Shown piece after piece: positions 35,769 to 45,733 of a DNA stretch of 64,000 nucleotides. The stretch covers positions 18,978 through 82,977 of the forward strand of contig CAJXEB010000002.1 of assembly GCA_913052585.1 (NCBI GenBank), in the 5' to 3' direction. Under the pieces are notes generated by a model. It was not told the origin of the DNA. It saw only the letters and a list, made by a program, of their open reading frames with translations, and made no database searches. Made by a program: the position numbers and the translations under genes. Numbering within the stretch: the stretch's first letter is position 1; every line of letters starts with the position of its first letter. Origin of the DNA: an uncultured Flavobacteriaceae bacterium (GTDB lineage: Bacteria; Bacteroidota; Bacteroidia; Flavobacteriales; Flavobacteriaceae).

Positions 35769-37838
35769 ATGGGTAGAAAAAATTTACAACATCTTAATTT
35801 TTCAGATTCAGAAATAGTTCAAAAAAATAAATCTAAAAAATTTAATCATCAAAATTTTGTTGCTGGAATCGCTCCTTATTTAAGGGGTCCCTACTCAACG
35901 ATGTATGTTCGCCGACCTTGGACGATAAGACAATACGCTGGTTTTTCTACAGCAGAAGACAGTAATGCTTTTTATAGAAGAAACCTAGAAGCTGGACAAA
36001 AAGGCCTTTCTGTAGCTTTCGATTTAGCGACTCATAGAGGATATGATAGCGATCATGAACGCGTGGAAGGAGATGTTGGAAAAGCTGGAGTTGCTATAGA
36101 TAGTATTGAAGATATGAAAATATTATTCGATAAAATTCCATTGGATAAAATGAGTGTTTCTATGACTATGAATGGTGCAGTTTTACCAATTATGGCTTTT
36201 TTCATCGTTGCTGCTGAAGAGCAAGGTATTTCACCTGAAGCTCTTTCAGGAACCATCCAAAACGATATTTTAAAGGAATTTATGGTTAGAAACACCTATA
36301 TCTACCCACCTACTCCTTCGATGAGAATCATCAGTGATATTTTTGAATATTCTTCTAAAAACATGCCGAAATTTAATTCTATTTCTATTTCGGGATATCA
36401 TATGCAAGAAGCGGGTGCAACTTGCGAAATTGAGTTGGCATATACCTTAGCAGATGGTTTAGAATATATTAGAACAGGAATCAATGCAGGAATGGATATT
36501 GATAGTTTTGCTCCTAGACTTTCATTTTTCTGGGCAATAGGAATGGATCATTTTACAGAAATCGCTAAACTTAGAGCAGCCCGGTTACTTTGGGCAAAAT
36601 TGGTCAAGAAATTCAACCCAAAAAATCAAAAATCTTTAGCTTTAAGAACACATTGCCAAACTAGTGGCTGGAGTTTAACAGAACAAGATCCTTTTAATAA
36701 TGTATCAAGAACTTGTATTGAAGCTGCTGCTGCTGCATTTGGCGGCACTCAATCTTTACATACCAATGCGCTTGATGAAGCCATTGCTTTACCAACCGAT
36801 TTTTCAGCAAGAATAGCTAGAAACACACAAATATACCTTCAAAAGGAAACTCAAATCACAAAAACGGTAGATCCTTGGGCGGGAAGTGAATTTATAGAAA
36901 AAAAGACGGAAGGAATAGCTAATAAAGCTTGGGAATTAATTCAGGAAGTAGAAAAATTAGGAGGAATGACAAAGGCTATTGAAGCTGGAATTCCAAAATT
37001 AAGAATTGAAGAAGCTGCTGCAAGGAAGCAAGCACGAATAGATTCCAGTCAAGATATTATTGTTGGAGTTAATAAATATCGTTTAGAAAAAGAAGATCCT
37101 CTTCAAATTTTAGATGTAGACAATCAGAAAGTTCGGTTATCTCAAATTGAACGATTAAATAGTATTAAAGAGACACGAGATTCAGTTAAGGTTAAAAATG
37201 CATTGTTAAAATTAACGCAATCTGCCCAATCAGGTGAACAAAATTTATTAGATTTAGCAATTGTTGCAGCTCGAGAAAGAGCTACCTTAGGAGAAATTAG
37301 TGATGCTTTAGAAAAAATTTACGGAAGACATAAAGCACAAATTAAATCATTTAGCGGTGTGTATAGTAAAGAAATAAAAAATGATCCATCATTTGAAAAA
37401 GCAAGAGAACTTGCTAATAAATTTGCAGAATTAGAAGGACGGCGTCCTCGAATTATGATTGCAAAAATGGGGCAAGATGGTCATGATAGAGGTGCTAAAG
37501 TAGTCGCAACAGGTTATGCGGATGTAGGTTTTGATGTGGATATTGGTCCATTATTTCAAACCCCGGAAGAAGCAACACAACAAGGCATCGAAAATGATGT
37601 TCATATTATTGGTGTTTCTTCACTTGCAGCAGGACATAAAACATTAGTCCCAAAAGTAATTGATGAACTAAAAAAATACGGCAGAGAAGATATTATGGTT
37701 ATTGTAGGTGGTGTGATTCCTCCACAAGATTATCAATTTTTATTTGATGCTGGTGCAGTTGCTGTTTATGGTCCTGGGACAAAAATTAGTGAAGCTGCCA
37801 TCGATTTATTACAAATTTTAATTGACTCGGTAGCATAA
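35769..37838 (+). CDS. mutB: methylmalonyl-CoA mutase large (alpha) subunit
   Basis: Adenosylcobalamin-dependent isomerase. The 689-residue protein has the barrel domain with [20 protein letters not shown], the substrate region [17 protein letters not shown], and the C-terminal B12 domain with the base-off motif DGHDRGAKV (around residue 570) and the GGVIPPQDY loop. It should work with MutA at 33796. No MeaB-like chaperone or epimerase gene is in the window, so these would be elsewhere. Confidence 0.95.
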   Translation: MGRKNLQHLNFSDSEIVQKNKSKKFNHQNFVAGIAPYLRGPYSTMYVRRPWTIRQYAGFSTAEDSNAFYRRNLEAGQKGLSVAFDLATHRGYDSDHERVEGDVGKAGVAIDSIEDMKILFDKIPLDKMSVSMTMNGAVLPIMAFFIVAAEEQGISPEALSGTIQNDILKEFMVRNTYIYPPTPSMRIISDIFEYSSKNMPKFNSISISGYHMQEAGATCEIELAYTLADGLEYIRTGINAGMDIDSFAPRLSFFWAIGMDHFTEIAKLRAARLLWAKLVKKFNPKNQKSLALRTHCQTSGWSLTEQDPFNNVSRTCIEAAAAAFGGTQSLHTNALDEAIALPTDFSARIARNTQIYLQKETQITKTVDPWAGSEFIEKKTEGIANKAWELIQEVEKLGGMTKAIEAGIPKLRIEEAAARKQARIDSSQDIIVGVNKYRLEKEDPLQILDVDNQKVRLSQIERLNSIKETRDSVKVKNALLKLTQSAQSGEQNLLDLAIVAARERATLGEISDALEKIYGRHKAQIKSFSGVYSKEIKNDPSFEKARELANKFAELEGRRPRIMIAKMGQDGHDRGAKVVATGYADVGFDVDIGPLFQTPEEATQQGIENDVHIIGVSSLAAGHKTLVPKVIDELKKYGREDIMVIVGGVIPPQDYQFLFDAGAVAVYGPGTKISEAAIDLLQILIDSVA

Positions 37839-38375
37839 ATGACAAAATATATCATTAAAACTGAAAGGCTTGGCTTACGTAATTGGCGTTCTAGTGATTT
37901 AGAACCATTTACTAAAATGAGCCAGGATGAAGAAGTAATGAGCTATTTTCCAAAATTATTGTCAAAAGAAGAATGCAATGATTTTATAAAACGAATGCAA
38001 TTGCATTTTAAGAAATTTGAATTTTGTTATTTCGCAGTAGATATCATAGAAACTGGAGAATTTATAGGTTTTACAGGAATGTTAAATCAAAATTATAAAA
38101 GTAATTTCACCCCATGCATAGACATTGGTTGGCGATTAAAGAGAAGTTCTTGGGGTAATGGTTATGCCACTGAAGCTGCAAAAAGTTGTTTAAAATATGC
38201 AGCTAATGAGTTAAATATAAACAAAATATACTCCCTTGCTCCTATTCTCAATACCAATTCAATTGCAATTATGAAAAAAATTGGAATGACATACGATTCC
38301 AAATTTTATCATCCAGCATTAAAAGATGATGATCGTTTAAAAGAATGTATGGTATATAAAAAAATAAATTATTAA
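37839..38375 (+). CDS. GNAT-family N-acetyltransferase (RimJ/RimL-like)
   Basis: A 178-residue acetyltransferase with TERLGLRNWRSSDLEPFTKM at the N-terminus, IGWRLKRSSWGNGYATEAAK with the acetyl-CoA loop, and ILNTNSIAIMKKIGM at the end, typical of the RimJ/RimL group that modifies protein N-termini or small amines. The ATG follows the mutB stop with no gap, so it rides on the mutase transcript. Its substrate is unknown. Confidence 0.85.
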   Translation: MTKYIIKTERLGLRNWRSSDLEPFTKMSQDEEVMSYFPKLLSKEECNDFIKRMQLHFKKFEFCYFAVDIIETGEFIGFTGMLNQNYKSNFTPCIDIGWRLKRSSWGNGYATEAAKSCLKYAANELNINKIYSLAPILNTNSIAIMKKIGMTYDSKFYHPALKDDDRLKECMVYKKINY

Positions 38376-38397
38376 GCTAAAAACAGAAAACCTAAAT

Positions 38398-39279
38398 ATG
38401 AATTATACTAAAAAAATGTTGCGTGACGACGCTTTAAAAGGAAAGACAATAGTAGTAACGGGAGGTGGAAGTGGCCTTGGAAAAGCAATGACTACCTACT
38501 TCTTAGAATTAGGAGCAAATGTAGTAATTACTTCTAGAAATATAGAAAAACTTCAAGCTGTAAAAACAGAATTAGAAGCACAAACCGGAGGAAATGTTCT
38601 TCCTGTGCAATGCGATGTTAGACATTACGATCAAGTTGAAGCAATGCTTAAGGCTTCTGTAGATGCTTTTGGAACTGTTGATGTTTTACTTAATAATGCT
38701 GCTGGTAATTTTATTTCTCCAACAGAAAGGCTTTCTGCTAATGCTTTTGATACCGTTATAGATATTGTTTTAAAAGGAACTAAAAATTGCACCTTAGCTT
38801 TTGGAAAGTATTGGATAGAAAAAAAGGAAACAGAAAAAGTAGTTTTAAATATAGTAACTACATATGCTTGGACAGGTTCTGCTTATGTAGTGCCTAGTGC
38901 AACTGCAAAAGCAGGTGTACTTGCAATGACTCGTTCATTAGCAGTAGAATGGGCAAAATACGGGATGCGCTTTAATGCAATTGCCCCAGGTCCTTTTCCT
39001 ACTAAAGGAGCTTGGGATCGATTATTACCAGGTGATTTAAAAGAAAAATTCGATTTTTCAAAGAAAGTTCCGTTAAAAAGGGTGGGGGAACACCAAGAAT
39101 TAGCAAATTTAGCTGCCTATTTGGTATCTGATTTCTCTGCATACGTTAATGGTGAAGTGATAACTATTGATGGAGGAGAATGGCTGAAAGGAGCGGGACA
39201 GATGAATATGTTAGAAGAAGTTCCGGCAGAAATGTGGGATATGTTAGAAAAAATGATACGTTCAAAAAAGAACAAATAG
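38398..39279 (+). CDS. SDR oxidoreductase, 2,4-dienoyl-CoA reductase-like
   Basis: A 293-residue Rossmann enzyme with the dinucleotide loop TGGGSGLGKA and NNAAGNF. Where most SDRs have YxxxK, this protein has PSATAKAGVLAMTRSLAVEW: the Lys is kept and the usual Tyr is replaced by Ser. This pattern, together with FNAIAPGPFPTKGA, is that of 2,4-dienoyl-CoA reductases, which help degrade unsaturated fatty acids. It lies 22 nt after the acetyltransferase and closes the fatty-acid/propionate-flavoured operon. Confidence 0.87.
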   Translation: MNYTKKMLRDDALKGKTIVVTGGGSGLGKAMTTYFLELGANVVITSRNIEKLQAVKTELEAQTGGNVLPVQCDVRHYDQVEAMLKASVDAFGTVDVLLNNAAGNFISPTERLSANAFDTVIDIVLKGTKNCTLAFGKYWIEKKETEKVVLNIVTTYAWTGSAYVVPSATAKAGVLAMTRSLAVEWAKYGMRFNAIAPGPFPTKGAWDRLLPGDLKEKFDFSKKVPLKRVGEHQELANLAAYLVSDFSAYVNGEVITIDGGEWLKGAGQMNMLEEVPAEMWDMLEKMIRSKKNK

Positions 39280-39406
39280 CACTTGTTTTTTATATAGAGT
39301 TGTTCTAATCCAACACTTTATGATATTGTTCATTACCTGTTAACAAAATTCCCTTTAAAACCGCGTAATTAATTGTATTTTTAAACCTAAAATTTGCTCT
39401 AAATTT

Positions 39407-40177
39407 ATGGGAAAAATAATAGCTATTGCTAACCAAAAGGGAGGTGTTGGAAAAACGACCACTACTATCAACCTTGCAGCTTCTTTAGGGGTTCTTGAAA
39501 AAAAAGTGTTATTGATTGATGCAGATCCTCAAGCAAACGCTTCTTCTGGACTTGGAATTGATGTTGAAAGTGTCGAAAATGGGACCTATCGTTTATTAGA
39601 ACATTCCATTACTGCAAAAGAAGCAATTGTAGCTACCAATTCACCCAATGTAGATATCATACCTGCACATATTGATTTAGTTGCCATAGAAATTGAATTA
39701 GTAGATAAAGAAGAAAGAGAATATATGCTTAAAAAAGCTATTGAATCTTTAAAAGAATCGTATGATTATATACTTATAGATTGTGCTCCTTCATTAGGTT
39801 TATTAACACTAAATGCATTAACAGCTTCCGATTCTGTAATTATTCCAATACAATGTGAATATTTTGCGCTTGAAGGTTTAGGTAAGTTATTAAATACCAT
39901 TAAAAGCATTCAAAAAATCCACAATCCTGACTTGGACATTGAAGGTTTATTATTAACCATGTACGACTCTAGACTTCGCCTCTCCAATCAAGTAGTTGAA
40001 GAGGTAAAAAAACACTTCGACAAAATGGTTTTTAAAACAATCATTCAGCGTAACGTTCGTTTAGGAGAAGCGCCAAGTTATGGAGAAAGCATTATTAGTT
40101 ATGATGCTGGCAGTAAAGGTGCTAATAATTATTTAAGTTTGGCACAAGAATTAATTGAGAAAAACGAAATTAATTAA
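39407..40177 (+). CDS. parA: chromosome partitioning ATPase ParA
   Basis: Deviant Walker A ATPase of 256 residues: KGGVGKTTTTINLAASLG, LLIDADPQANASSG and DYILIDCAPSLG. With ParB it moves sister origins apart. The ATG is preceded by a 127-nt intergenic stretch with no other feature. The parB ATG follows the stop directly. No parS-like site (GTT-CACGTG-AAC type) was seen in the window. Confidence 0.95.
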   Translation: MGKIIAIANQKGGVGKTTTTINLAASLGVLEKKVLLIDADPQANASSGLGIDVESVENGTYRLLEHSITAKEAIVATNSPNVDIIPAHIDLVAIEIELVDKEEREYMLKKAIESLKESYDYILIDCAPSLGLLTLNALTASDSVIIPIQCEYFALEGLGKLLNTIKSIQKIHNPDLDIEGLLLTMYDSRLRLSNQVVEEVKKHFDKMVFKTIIQRNVRLGEAPSYGESIISYDAGSKGANNYLSLAQELIEKNEIN

Positions 40178-41080
40178 ATGGCGAAAGCAACTAAAAAACA
40201 AGCTCTTGGAAGAGGATTATCTGCACTATTAAGAGACCCTAGTAACGATATAAAATCGGTTGATGATAAAAATGCCGATCAAGTTGTAGGGAGTATTTTA
40301 GAGTTAGAGTTGAATGCTATTGAAATGAATCCATTTCAACCTAGATCTAGTTTTAATGAAGAATCTCTTCGAGAATTAGCATCATCCATTAAAGAATTAG
40401 GCGTTATTCAACCCATTACCGTTAGAAAATTAGGTTTTAATAAATTCCAACTTGTTAGTGGTGAAAGAAGATACCGTGCCTCAAAACTAATTGGAAAAGA
40501 AAGCATCCCCGCTTTTATTAGAATCGCAAATGATCAAGAATCATTGGAAATGGCTTTGGTTGAAAATATCCAACGTCAAGATTTAGATCCTATCGAAATT
40601 GCACTTTCTTATCAACGTTTAATTGAAGAGATTGAAGTTACCCAAGAAGAGTTAAGTGATCGTGTAGGTAAAAATCGTTCTACCATTACAAATTATTTAC
40701 GTCTTTTAAAATTAGATCCAATTATTCAGACGGGTATGCGAGATGGCTTTATTACAATGGGCCATGGAAGAGCAATTATTAATATAAGTAACCTTGGTGA
40801 ACAGCTTGATATCTATGAAAAAGTAATTTCTGAAAACCTTTCAGTTAGAGAAACAGAAGCTATAGTTAGAGGCTTAAAAAATAGTTCCGATAAAAAAATT
40901 CCAGTAAAAAAAGCAGTGCTTCCCTCCTACTTAAATTCAGCAAAAACAGAACTAACAGAATATCTAAGTAGTAATGTAAGTATTCAAAACTCTAGTGGAG
41001 GAAAAGGAAAAGTATCAATTCCTTTTAAAAATAAAAACGATTTTCAAAGAATCTTGAATTTACTAAAAAGTGAAAAATAA
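40178..41080 (+). CDS. parB: chromosome partitioning protein ParB
   Basis: DNA-binding CTPase of 300 residues with the LELNAIEMNPFQPRSSFNEESLRELASSIK start, the CTP-site motif GERRYRA, the ENIQRQDLDPIE segment and a helix-turn-helix (TQEELSDRVGKNRSTITNYLRL). The C-terminus (about 250-300) is the dimer domain. It starts directly after parA and overlaps the following DUF5683 gene by eleven bases. Confidence 0.95.
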   Translation: MAKATKKQALGRGLSALLRDPSNDIKSVDDKNADQVVGSILELELNAIEMNPFQPRSSFNEESLRELASSIKELGVIQPITVRKLGFNKFQLVSGERRYRASKLIGKESIPAFIRIANDQESLEMALVENIQRQDLDPIEIALSYQRLIEEIEVTQEELSDRVGKNRSTITNYLRLLKLDPIIQTGMRDGFITMGHGRAIINISNLGEQLDIYEKVISENLSVRETEAIVRGLKNSSDKKIPVKKAVLPSYLNSAKTELTEYLSSNVSIQNSSGGKGKVSIPFKNKNDFQRILNLLKSEK

Positions 41081-41666
41081 ACTTTTCTATATCTTACTTT
41101 TCTTTTCGGTAACAAGTTTGTTTGCTCAAAAATTAGATACCCTTTCCGTAAAACAGGAAGAAGGTTTGATTATAAAAGATACCCTTATTAAAAATGAAGA
41201 TTACAATCCTTTAGCTCCTGCAAAAGCCGCATTTTACTCTGCTGTTCTTCCTGGATTAGGGCAAGCTAACAATAAAAAATATTGGAAAATCCCAATCATC
41301 TATGTCGGTATCGGTGCTAGCATTTATTTTTTTGTGCAAAATGATCAAGATTATGACAACTTCAGAAATGCCTACAAAAGGAGGTTAGCTGGATTTACAG
41401 ATGATCAATATTGGGGAGATGGGACTACTCCTATCATTTCTTCAGATAGATTGGTAGATGCACAAAAAACTGCAAAAAGAAATAAGGATACTAGTATTGC
41501 TGTTGCAGTAGTATTCTATTTACTCAATATTATAGATGCTAATGTAGATGCTCATTTAAGGCAATTTAATGTAAATGATGATTTATCGTTTGAGCCTGTT
41601 TTTAATATCAATCCAATTAATGCAAAAGCAAACTACAGTTTATCATTAAAATACCGTTTAAAATGA
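41070..41666 (+). CDS. DUF5683 membrane protein
   Basis: A 198-residue protein with a signal peptide or first helix (MKNKLFYILLFFSVTSLFAQ) and the DUF5683 region AAFYSAVLPGLGQANNKKYW, followed by a membrane segment (IPIIYVGIGASIYFFVQ) and another at about 150 (SIAVAVVFYLLNIIDANVDAH). The family is found between parB and dapB in most Bacteroidota; function is unknown. It overlaps parB by eleven and dapB by four bases. Confidence 0.85.
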   Translation: MKNKLFYILLFFSVTSLFAQKLDTLSVKQEEGLIIKDTLIKNEDYNPLAPAKAAFYSAVLPGLGQANNKKYWKIPIIYVGIGASIYFFVQNDQDYDNFRNAYKRRLAGFTDDQYWGDGTTPIISSDRLVDAQKTAKRNKDTSIAVAVVFYLLNIIDANVDAHLRQFNVNDDLSFEPVFNINPINAKANYSLSLKYRLK

Positions 41667-42364
41667 AAATAGCTTTATTAGGGTACGGTAAAATGGGAAA
41701 AACAATTGAAAAATTAGCCCTTGAGAAAGGCCATACAATTGTTTCAAGAATAAACCGTAATTCTTCAAAAGAAAAACTTTTAAAAGCTGATATCGCCATA
41801 GAATTTTCAACGCCTGAAGCTGCAGTTTCAAATATTAAATTTTGCTTAGAAAATAGGATCCCAATTGTTTCAGGAACTACAGGTTGGCTCGAGCATTACG
41901 ATGAAATGATAAAATTATGTGAAAGTCGTAACGGAAGTTTTATTTATGCGTCCAACTTCAGTGTTGGTGTAAATCTATTTTTTAGTATCAATGAATATGT
42001 TTCAAACCTTATGAAACCTTGGAAAGATTATCAAGTTTCAATAGAAGAGATTCATCATACTCAAAAACTGGATGCCCCAAGCGGAACCGCAATCACGTTG
42101 GCTGAAGGAATTGTAAAAAATTCAGATACAAAAAACTGGAAATTAAATGAAGCAGCCGATGATACTATAAAAATTACTGCCAAACGAATAGATGAAGTTA
42201 AAGGCACCCATATTATTAATTATGATTCAGATATCGATACCATTTCAATTAAACACGAAGCACATTCTAGAGATGGTTTTGCTTTAGGGGCAATACTTGC
42301 GGCAGAATGGCTTGCAGATAAAAAAGGCATCTTTACGATGAAAGATGTTTTACAAATAAAATAA
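41663..42364 (+). CDS. dapB: 4-hydroxy-tetrahydrodipicolinate reductase
   Basis: Second committed step of the diaminopimelate/lysine route, needed for cell-wall peptidoglycan. The 233-residue protein has the NAD(P)H motif LLGYGKMGKTIE, the SGTTGW loop, ASNFSVGVNLFF and the catalytic IEEIHHTQKLDAPSGTA with the His pair and Lys. The chain is slightly shorter than in E. coli, as is usual in Bacteroidota. Confidence 0.94.
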   Translation: MKIALLGYGKMGKTIEKLALEKGHTIVSRINRNSSKEKLLKADIAIEFSTPEAAVSNIKFCLENRIPIVSGTTGWLEHYDEMIKLCESRNGSFIYASNFSVGVNLFFSINEYVSNLMKPWKDYQVSIEEIHHTQKLDAPSGTAITLAEGIVKNSDTKNWKLNEAADDTIKITAKRIDEVKGTHIINYDSDIDTISIKHEAHSRDGFALGAILAAEWLADKKGIFTMKDVLQIK

Positions 42365-42380
42365 CGAATACCATATTAAA

Positions 42381-43994
42381 ATGACATTTACTACTTTATT
42401 AATTTTTATACTATTAGTTCAAGTAATCCATTTTTTAGGAACTTGGAAACTTTATATAAAAGCTGGAAGAAAAGCTTGGGAAGCTGCAATTCCAATTTAT
42501 AACTCAATTGTATTAATGAAAATAATAAATCGTTCACCTTGGTGGACTTTATTGCTTTTTATTCCAATTGTTAACCTAATTATGTTTCCTGTAATTTGGG
42601 TGGAAACGCTAAGAAGTTTTGGGAAAAATAGCAATACCGATACCTTTTTAGGAGTCTGTACTTTTGGATTATATATTTATTATATCAATTATACACAAGA
42701 TGTAACCTATATAGATGACAGAAGTTTAAAACCTAGAACTGCTGCAGGTGAATGGACCAGTTCAATTTTGTTCGCAGTTGTTGCTGCTACCATTGTACAT
42801 ACTTATGTAATGCAGCCTTTTACAATCCCAACTTCATCTTTAGAAAAAACACTATTGGTGGGTGATTTCTTATTTGTAAGTAAATTTCATTATGGCGCAA
42901 GAATGCCTATGACTGCAGTTTCTTTTCCAATGGTACATGATTCAATTCCTATAGTTAGAACAAAATCATATTTAGATAAGCCACAATTGCCTTATTTTAG
43001 ACTACCAGGTTTTCAGAAAATCAAAAGAAATGACATTGTAGTTTTTAGTTGGCCTACAGATACTTTAATCGACATCAATAGACCCTCCAAAGGATTCAAG
43101 GTGAAACCTTTAGACAAAAAATCAAACTACGTAAAACGTTGTGTGGGTATTCCTGGCGATGAGTTACAAATAAAGGATGGGTATGTTTATATTAATGGTG
43201 AACAAAATGTATTACCAGACAGAGCAAAACTCCAGTTTCGCTATAAAATAGTTTCAAAAAGTTCTTTTGTAAAAACAGATAATGCTGGTAGATATACCAA
43301 TCAGCCTTCTGCATTTGTTTCTAGTCATTTTAATATTTCAGATATTTATATTTCAGAAATTGACAGAGATAATAAAATCATCACTCACATTGCTCAAATG
43401 ACTGATGAAGCTTACTTGAAGGTGAAAAACAATCCAAATGTTATTGAAGTTGAAAAACTAACGGTAGAAGAAGGTGTTTGGAATCAATCTGTATACCCTC
43501 AAGATCCTAGGTTTAATTGGAATACAAAATATTTTGGTGCTATTACGATTCCTGAAGCAGGAACTACTATAGCTATTTCAATTGAAAATATTCCTTTATA
43601 TAAAAGGATCATTGAAGTGTATGAAGGAAGTGAAGTTGGTATAAATAATAAAATAGCTACTTCTGGTACTCAAGTGATGCTAAATGGCGAACAATTAACG
43701 CAATATACCTTCTTACAAGATTATTACTGGTTGATGGGTGATAATCGTGATAATTCACAAGATGCAAGAATGTGGGGCTTTGTTCCTTTTAATCATGTAG
43801 TTGGAAAGCCTGTTTTTGTTTGGATGAGTTGGGATACAAATGCTAAAGGTATTATGAATAAAATACGCTGGGAACGAATGTTTACTACTGTTGGTGGTGA
43901 AGGAGAACCTATTTCATATTTTAGATACTTTATCATATTATTAGCGGGTTGGTTTATTTTCGATTTTATTAGAAAACGTAAAAAGAAAGCTTAA
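42381..43994 (+). CDS. lepB: signal peptidase I with long N-terminal membrane domain
   Basis: Removes signal peptides of exported proteins. The 537-residue chain begins with a DUF5684-like domain of about 110 residues with several membrane helices (AGRKAWEAAIPIYNSIVLMK), then a further helix and the catalytic region: nucleophile Ser in PFTIPTSSLEKTLLVGD (near residue 150), the general-base Lys in KRCVGIPGDELQI and the closing MGDNRDNSQDARMWGF. A long insertion between the last two motifs is normal for Bacteroidota LepB. Confidence 0.92.
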   Translation: MTFTTLLIFILLVQVIHFLGTWKLYIKAGRKAWEAAIPIYNSIVLMKIINRSPWWTLLLFIPIVNLIMFPVIWVETLRSFGKNSNTDTFLGVCTFGLYIYYINYTQDVTYIDDRSLKPRTAAGEWTSSILFAVVAATIVHTYVMQPFTIPTSSLEKTLLVGDFLFVSKFHYGARMPMTAVSFPMVHDSIPIVRTKSYLDKPQLPYFRLPGFQKIKRNDIVVFSWPTDTLIDINRPSKGFKVKPLDKKSNYVKRCVGIPGDELQIKDGYVYINGEQNVLPDRAKLQFRYKIVSKSSFVKTDNAGRYTNQPSAFVSSHFNISDIYISEIDRDNKIITHIAQMTDEAYLKVKNNPNVIEVEKLTVEEGVWNQSVYPQDPRFNWNTKYFGAITIPEAGTTIAISIENIPLYKRIIEVYEGSEVGINNKIATSGTQVMLNGEQLTQYTFLQDYYWLMGDNRDNSQDARMWGFVPFNHVVGKPVFVWMSWDTNAKGIMNKIRWERMFTTVGGEGEPISYFRYFIILLAGWFIFDFIRKRKKKA

Positions 43995-44021
43995 TAGTTT
44001 ATAAAATTAGATGTGATGACT

Positions 44022-44051
44022 TGGATTAAAACAGTTTTTTTTGTTAATCCA
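44022..44051. repeat. inverted repeat between lepB and wbqC
   Basis: TGGATTAA (44022-44029) and TTAATCCA (44044-44051) flank a loop containing a run of eight Ts. The T-run is inside the loop, so this is not a standard terminator. It could fold just ahead of the wbqC start. Confidence 0.4.
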
Positions 44052-44076
44052 GGTGATAATTGGAATCAAAAATAAT

Positions 44077-44724
44077 ATGGAATCTATTTTATTACATCCA
44101 ACGTATTTTCCTTCTATTGTTCAAATGGCTGCGATGGTTCAATCCAAAGAAATGGTTTTTGAAATGGATGACAATTACCAAAAACAAAGCTGTCGAAGTA
44201 GAACATACATAGCTCATAGTAATGGAGTATTATTACTTAACATTCCAATAAAACATACCAAAGACGGCAAAAAAAATAAAACCAAGGATGTTATTATTGA
44301 GAATAGTTTTCCTTGGCAAATACAACATTGGAAATCATTAGAATCTGCTTATAGAACCTCTCCGTATTTTGAATTTTATGAAGATGAGCTTAAACCGATT
44401 TTTTTTAAACCTGTAGATTCATTAATAAAATTTAATTTAGAAACCTTTGATCTAATTTGTAAATTATTAGATTTAAATATTAAATACTCATTTACTACAG
44501 AATATTTTAAAAATCCTAGTCAACAAGATTTAAGATATCTTGTAAATCCTAAACTAAAAATTGATTTTAAATTGGACTCTTATTTTCAGGTATTAACTAA
44601 ACAACATGAGTTTTTACCAAACCTTTCCATATTAGATTTATTATTTAATGAAGGGCCTAATGCAGTCATTTATTTAGAAAATCAGAAAATCGATTTTAAT
44701 AACTTTAATCCCAACCAACAGTAG
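44077..44724 (+). CDS. WbqC-family protein
   Basis: A 215-residue WbqC-like protein, recognised by LLHPTYFPSIVQMAAM, the QKQSCRSRTYIAHSNGVLLL region and PWQIQHWKSLESAYRTSPYFEFYED. WbqC was first linked to O-antigen sugar synthesis, and members have been suggested to be nucleotide-sugar-related transferases. In Bacteroidota the gene regularly follows lepB. The track start at 44041 adds twelve residues from the intergenic hairpin; ATG 44077 (MESILLHPTYF) is better. The 3' end overlaps the convergent EEP gene by 20 bp. Confidence 0.85.
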   Translation: MESILLHPTYFPSIVQMAAMVQSKEMVFEMDDNYQKQSCRSRTYIAHSNGVLLLNIPIKHTKDGKKNKTKDVIIENSFPWQIQHWKSLESAYRTSPYFEFYEDELKPIFFKPVDSLIKFNLETFDLICKLLDLNIKYSFTTEYFKNPSQQDLRYLVNPKLKIDFKLDSYFQVLTKQHEFLPNLSILDLLFNEGPNAVIYLENQKIDFNNFNPNQQ

Positions 44725-45733
44725 CAGTTATTGGATAATGATCGGAAAAAGTTTTTCTAATGGTATTAAAGCTTAAAATTTGTAATTCATTTGAAGCAAA
44801 AATATAATCAATTCGCATAGGATAATATTCAAATAAATAGGTAGTTCCAATTCCATTTCCAGCCTCAACAAAAGCATCCTTCATATATTCAGACACTTTA
44901 TGATATACATACGAGAACGGAGTATTATTAAAATCGCCAGAAATAATTACTGGATGTTTTGAGTTGTTTTTATGCTTCAAGATTGTTTCTAATTGCTCCT
45001 GTTGCTTTACAAATCGTGTTGAAATTCTCTTGCGCAAAACCTCATTATCTAATTCTTGTAAATAACTCACACTCGGCTTTATATTAAGAGATTGCAGGTG
45101 TAAATTATAAATTCGAAGGGTATCCGATCCTTTCACTAAATCTGCACTTAGTGTATTGTTATAAGAATCTTGAAAATCGAAAGAATAGGTATTAATAAGT
45201 GGATATTTAGAAAAAATGGCGTGACCTAATATATTTTTTCCTCTAAAATGAATATAGCTGTAAGGATACGCTGTAAAATCTATTTTCATTTCTTTATTAT
45301 ATTCCTGTATACAAAGCACATCAGGTTTTTCTTTGTTTAGAAAAGAAGAAATAATTTCTGGAATATTTTTTTGTGTATCCTTACTTTCATACAAATTAAA
45401 TAAACGCACATTAAATGAAAGTATATTTAAGGTATTAATTGTTTCTGTAGGGGTCTCGGTTGAGGAAAATTTAAAAAAGGAACCAAAATGGAAATAAGCA
45501 ATAACAATTATAGATAAAGAAAGAAATATGAATTTCTTCAATTTAAATAACCAATACGCAGTAAATAGAATATTTAATACAATTAATGGTGAAACAGCAA
45601 GGCTTAACAGTGATAACCCTGGAAATGATTTTGGAGGTATAAAAGGCAAAACAAAAGAAACCAATAGAAATAAAGCGACAATAATATTGACCCCATATAT
45701 AATCCTATTTAAAAGCCCCAACTTTTTACTCAT
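44705..45733 (-). CDS. membrane-anchored endonuclease/exonuclease/phosphatase (EEP) family protein
   Basis: A 342-residue protein with two to three N-terminal membrane helices (about 1-85) and an EEP/DNase I-like domain. Catalytic residues are visible in LSFNVRLFN, PDVLCIQEY (Glu), HLQS, ISGDFNNTPFSY (Asp, Asn) and FSDHYPI (Asp, His). The domain should face the periplasm. Nuclease, phosphodiesterase or sphingomyelinase-like activities are all possible; the target is unknown. Its start touches the stop of the second rhomboid gene. Confidence 0.88.
   Translation of the reverse strand: MSKKLGLLNRIIYGVNIIVALFLLVSFVLPFIPPKSFPGLSLLSLAVSPLIVLNILFTAYWLFKLKKFIFLSLSIIVIAYFHFGSFFKFSSTETPTETINTLNILSFNVRLFNLYESKDTQKNIPEIISSFLNKEKPDVLCIQEYNKEMKIDFTAYPYSYIHFRGKNILGHAIFSKYPLINTYSFDFQDSYNNTLSADLVKGSDTLRIYNLHLQSLNIKPSVSYLQELDNEVLRKRISTRFVKQQEQLETILKHKNNSKHPVIISGDFNNTPFSYVYHKVSEYMKDAFVEAGNGIGTTYLFEYYPMRIDYIFASNELQILSFNTIRKTFSDHYPITATVGWD

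Noticed and set aside
39280-41080. parS site near parAB
   Set aside because: No 16-bp GTTNCACGTGNAAC-like palindrome was found by reading the region.
44022-44051. Inverted repeat as terminator of lepB
   Set aside because: The T-run is in the loop rather than after the stem, so the structure does not fit an intrinsic terminator.
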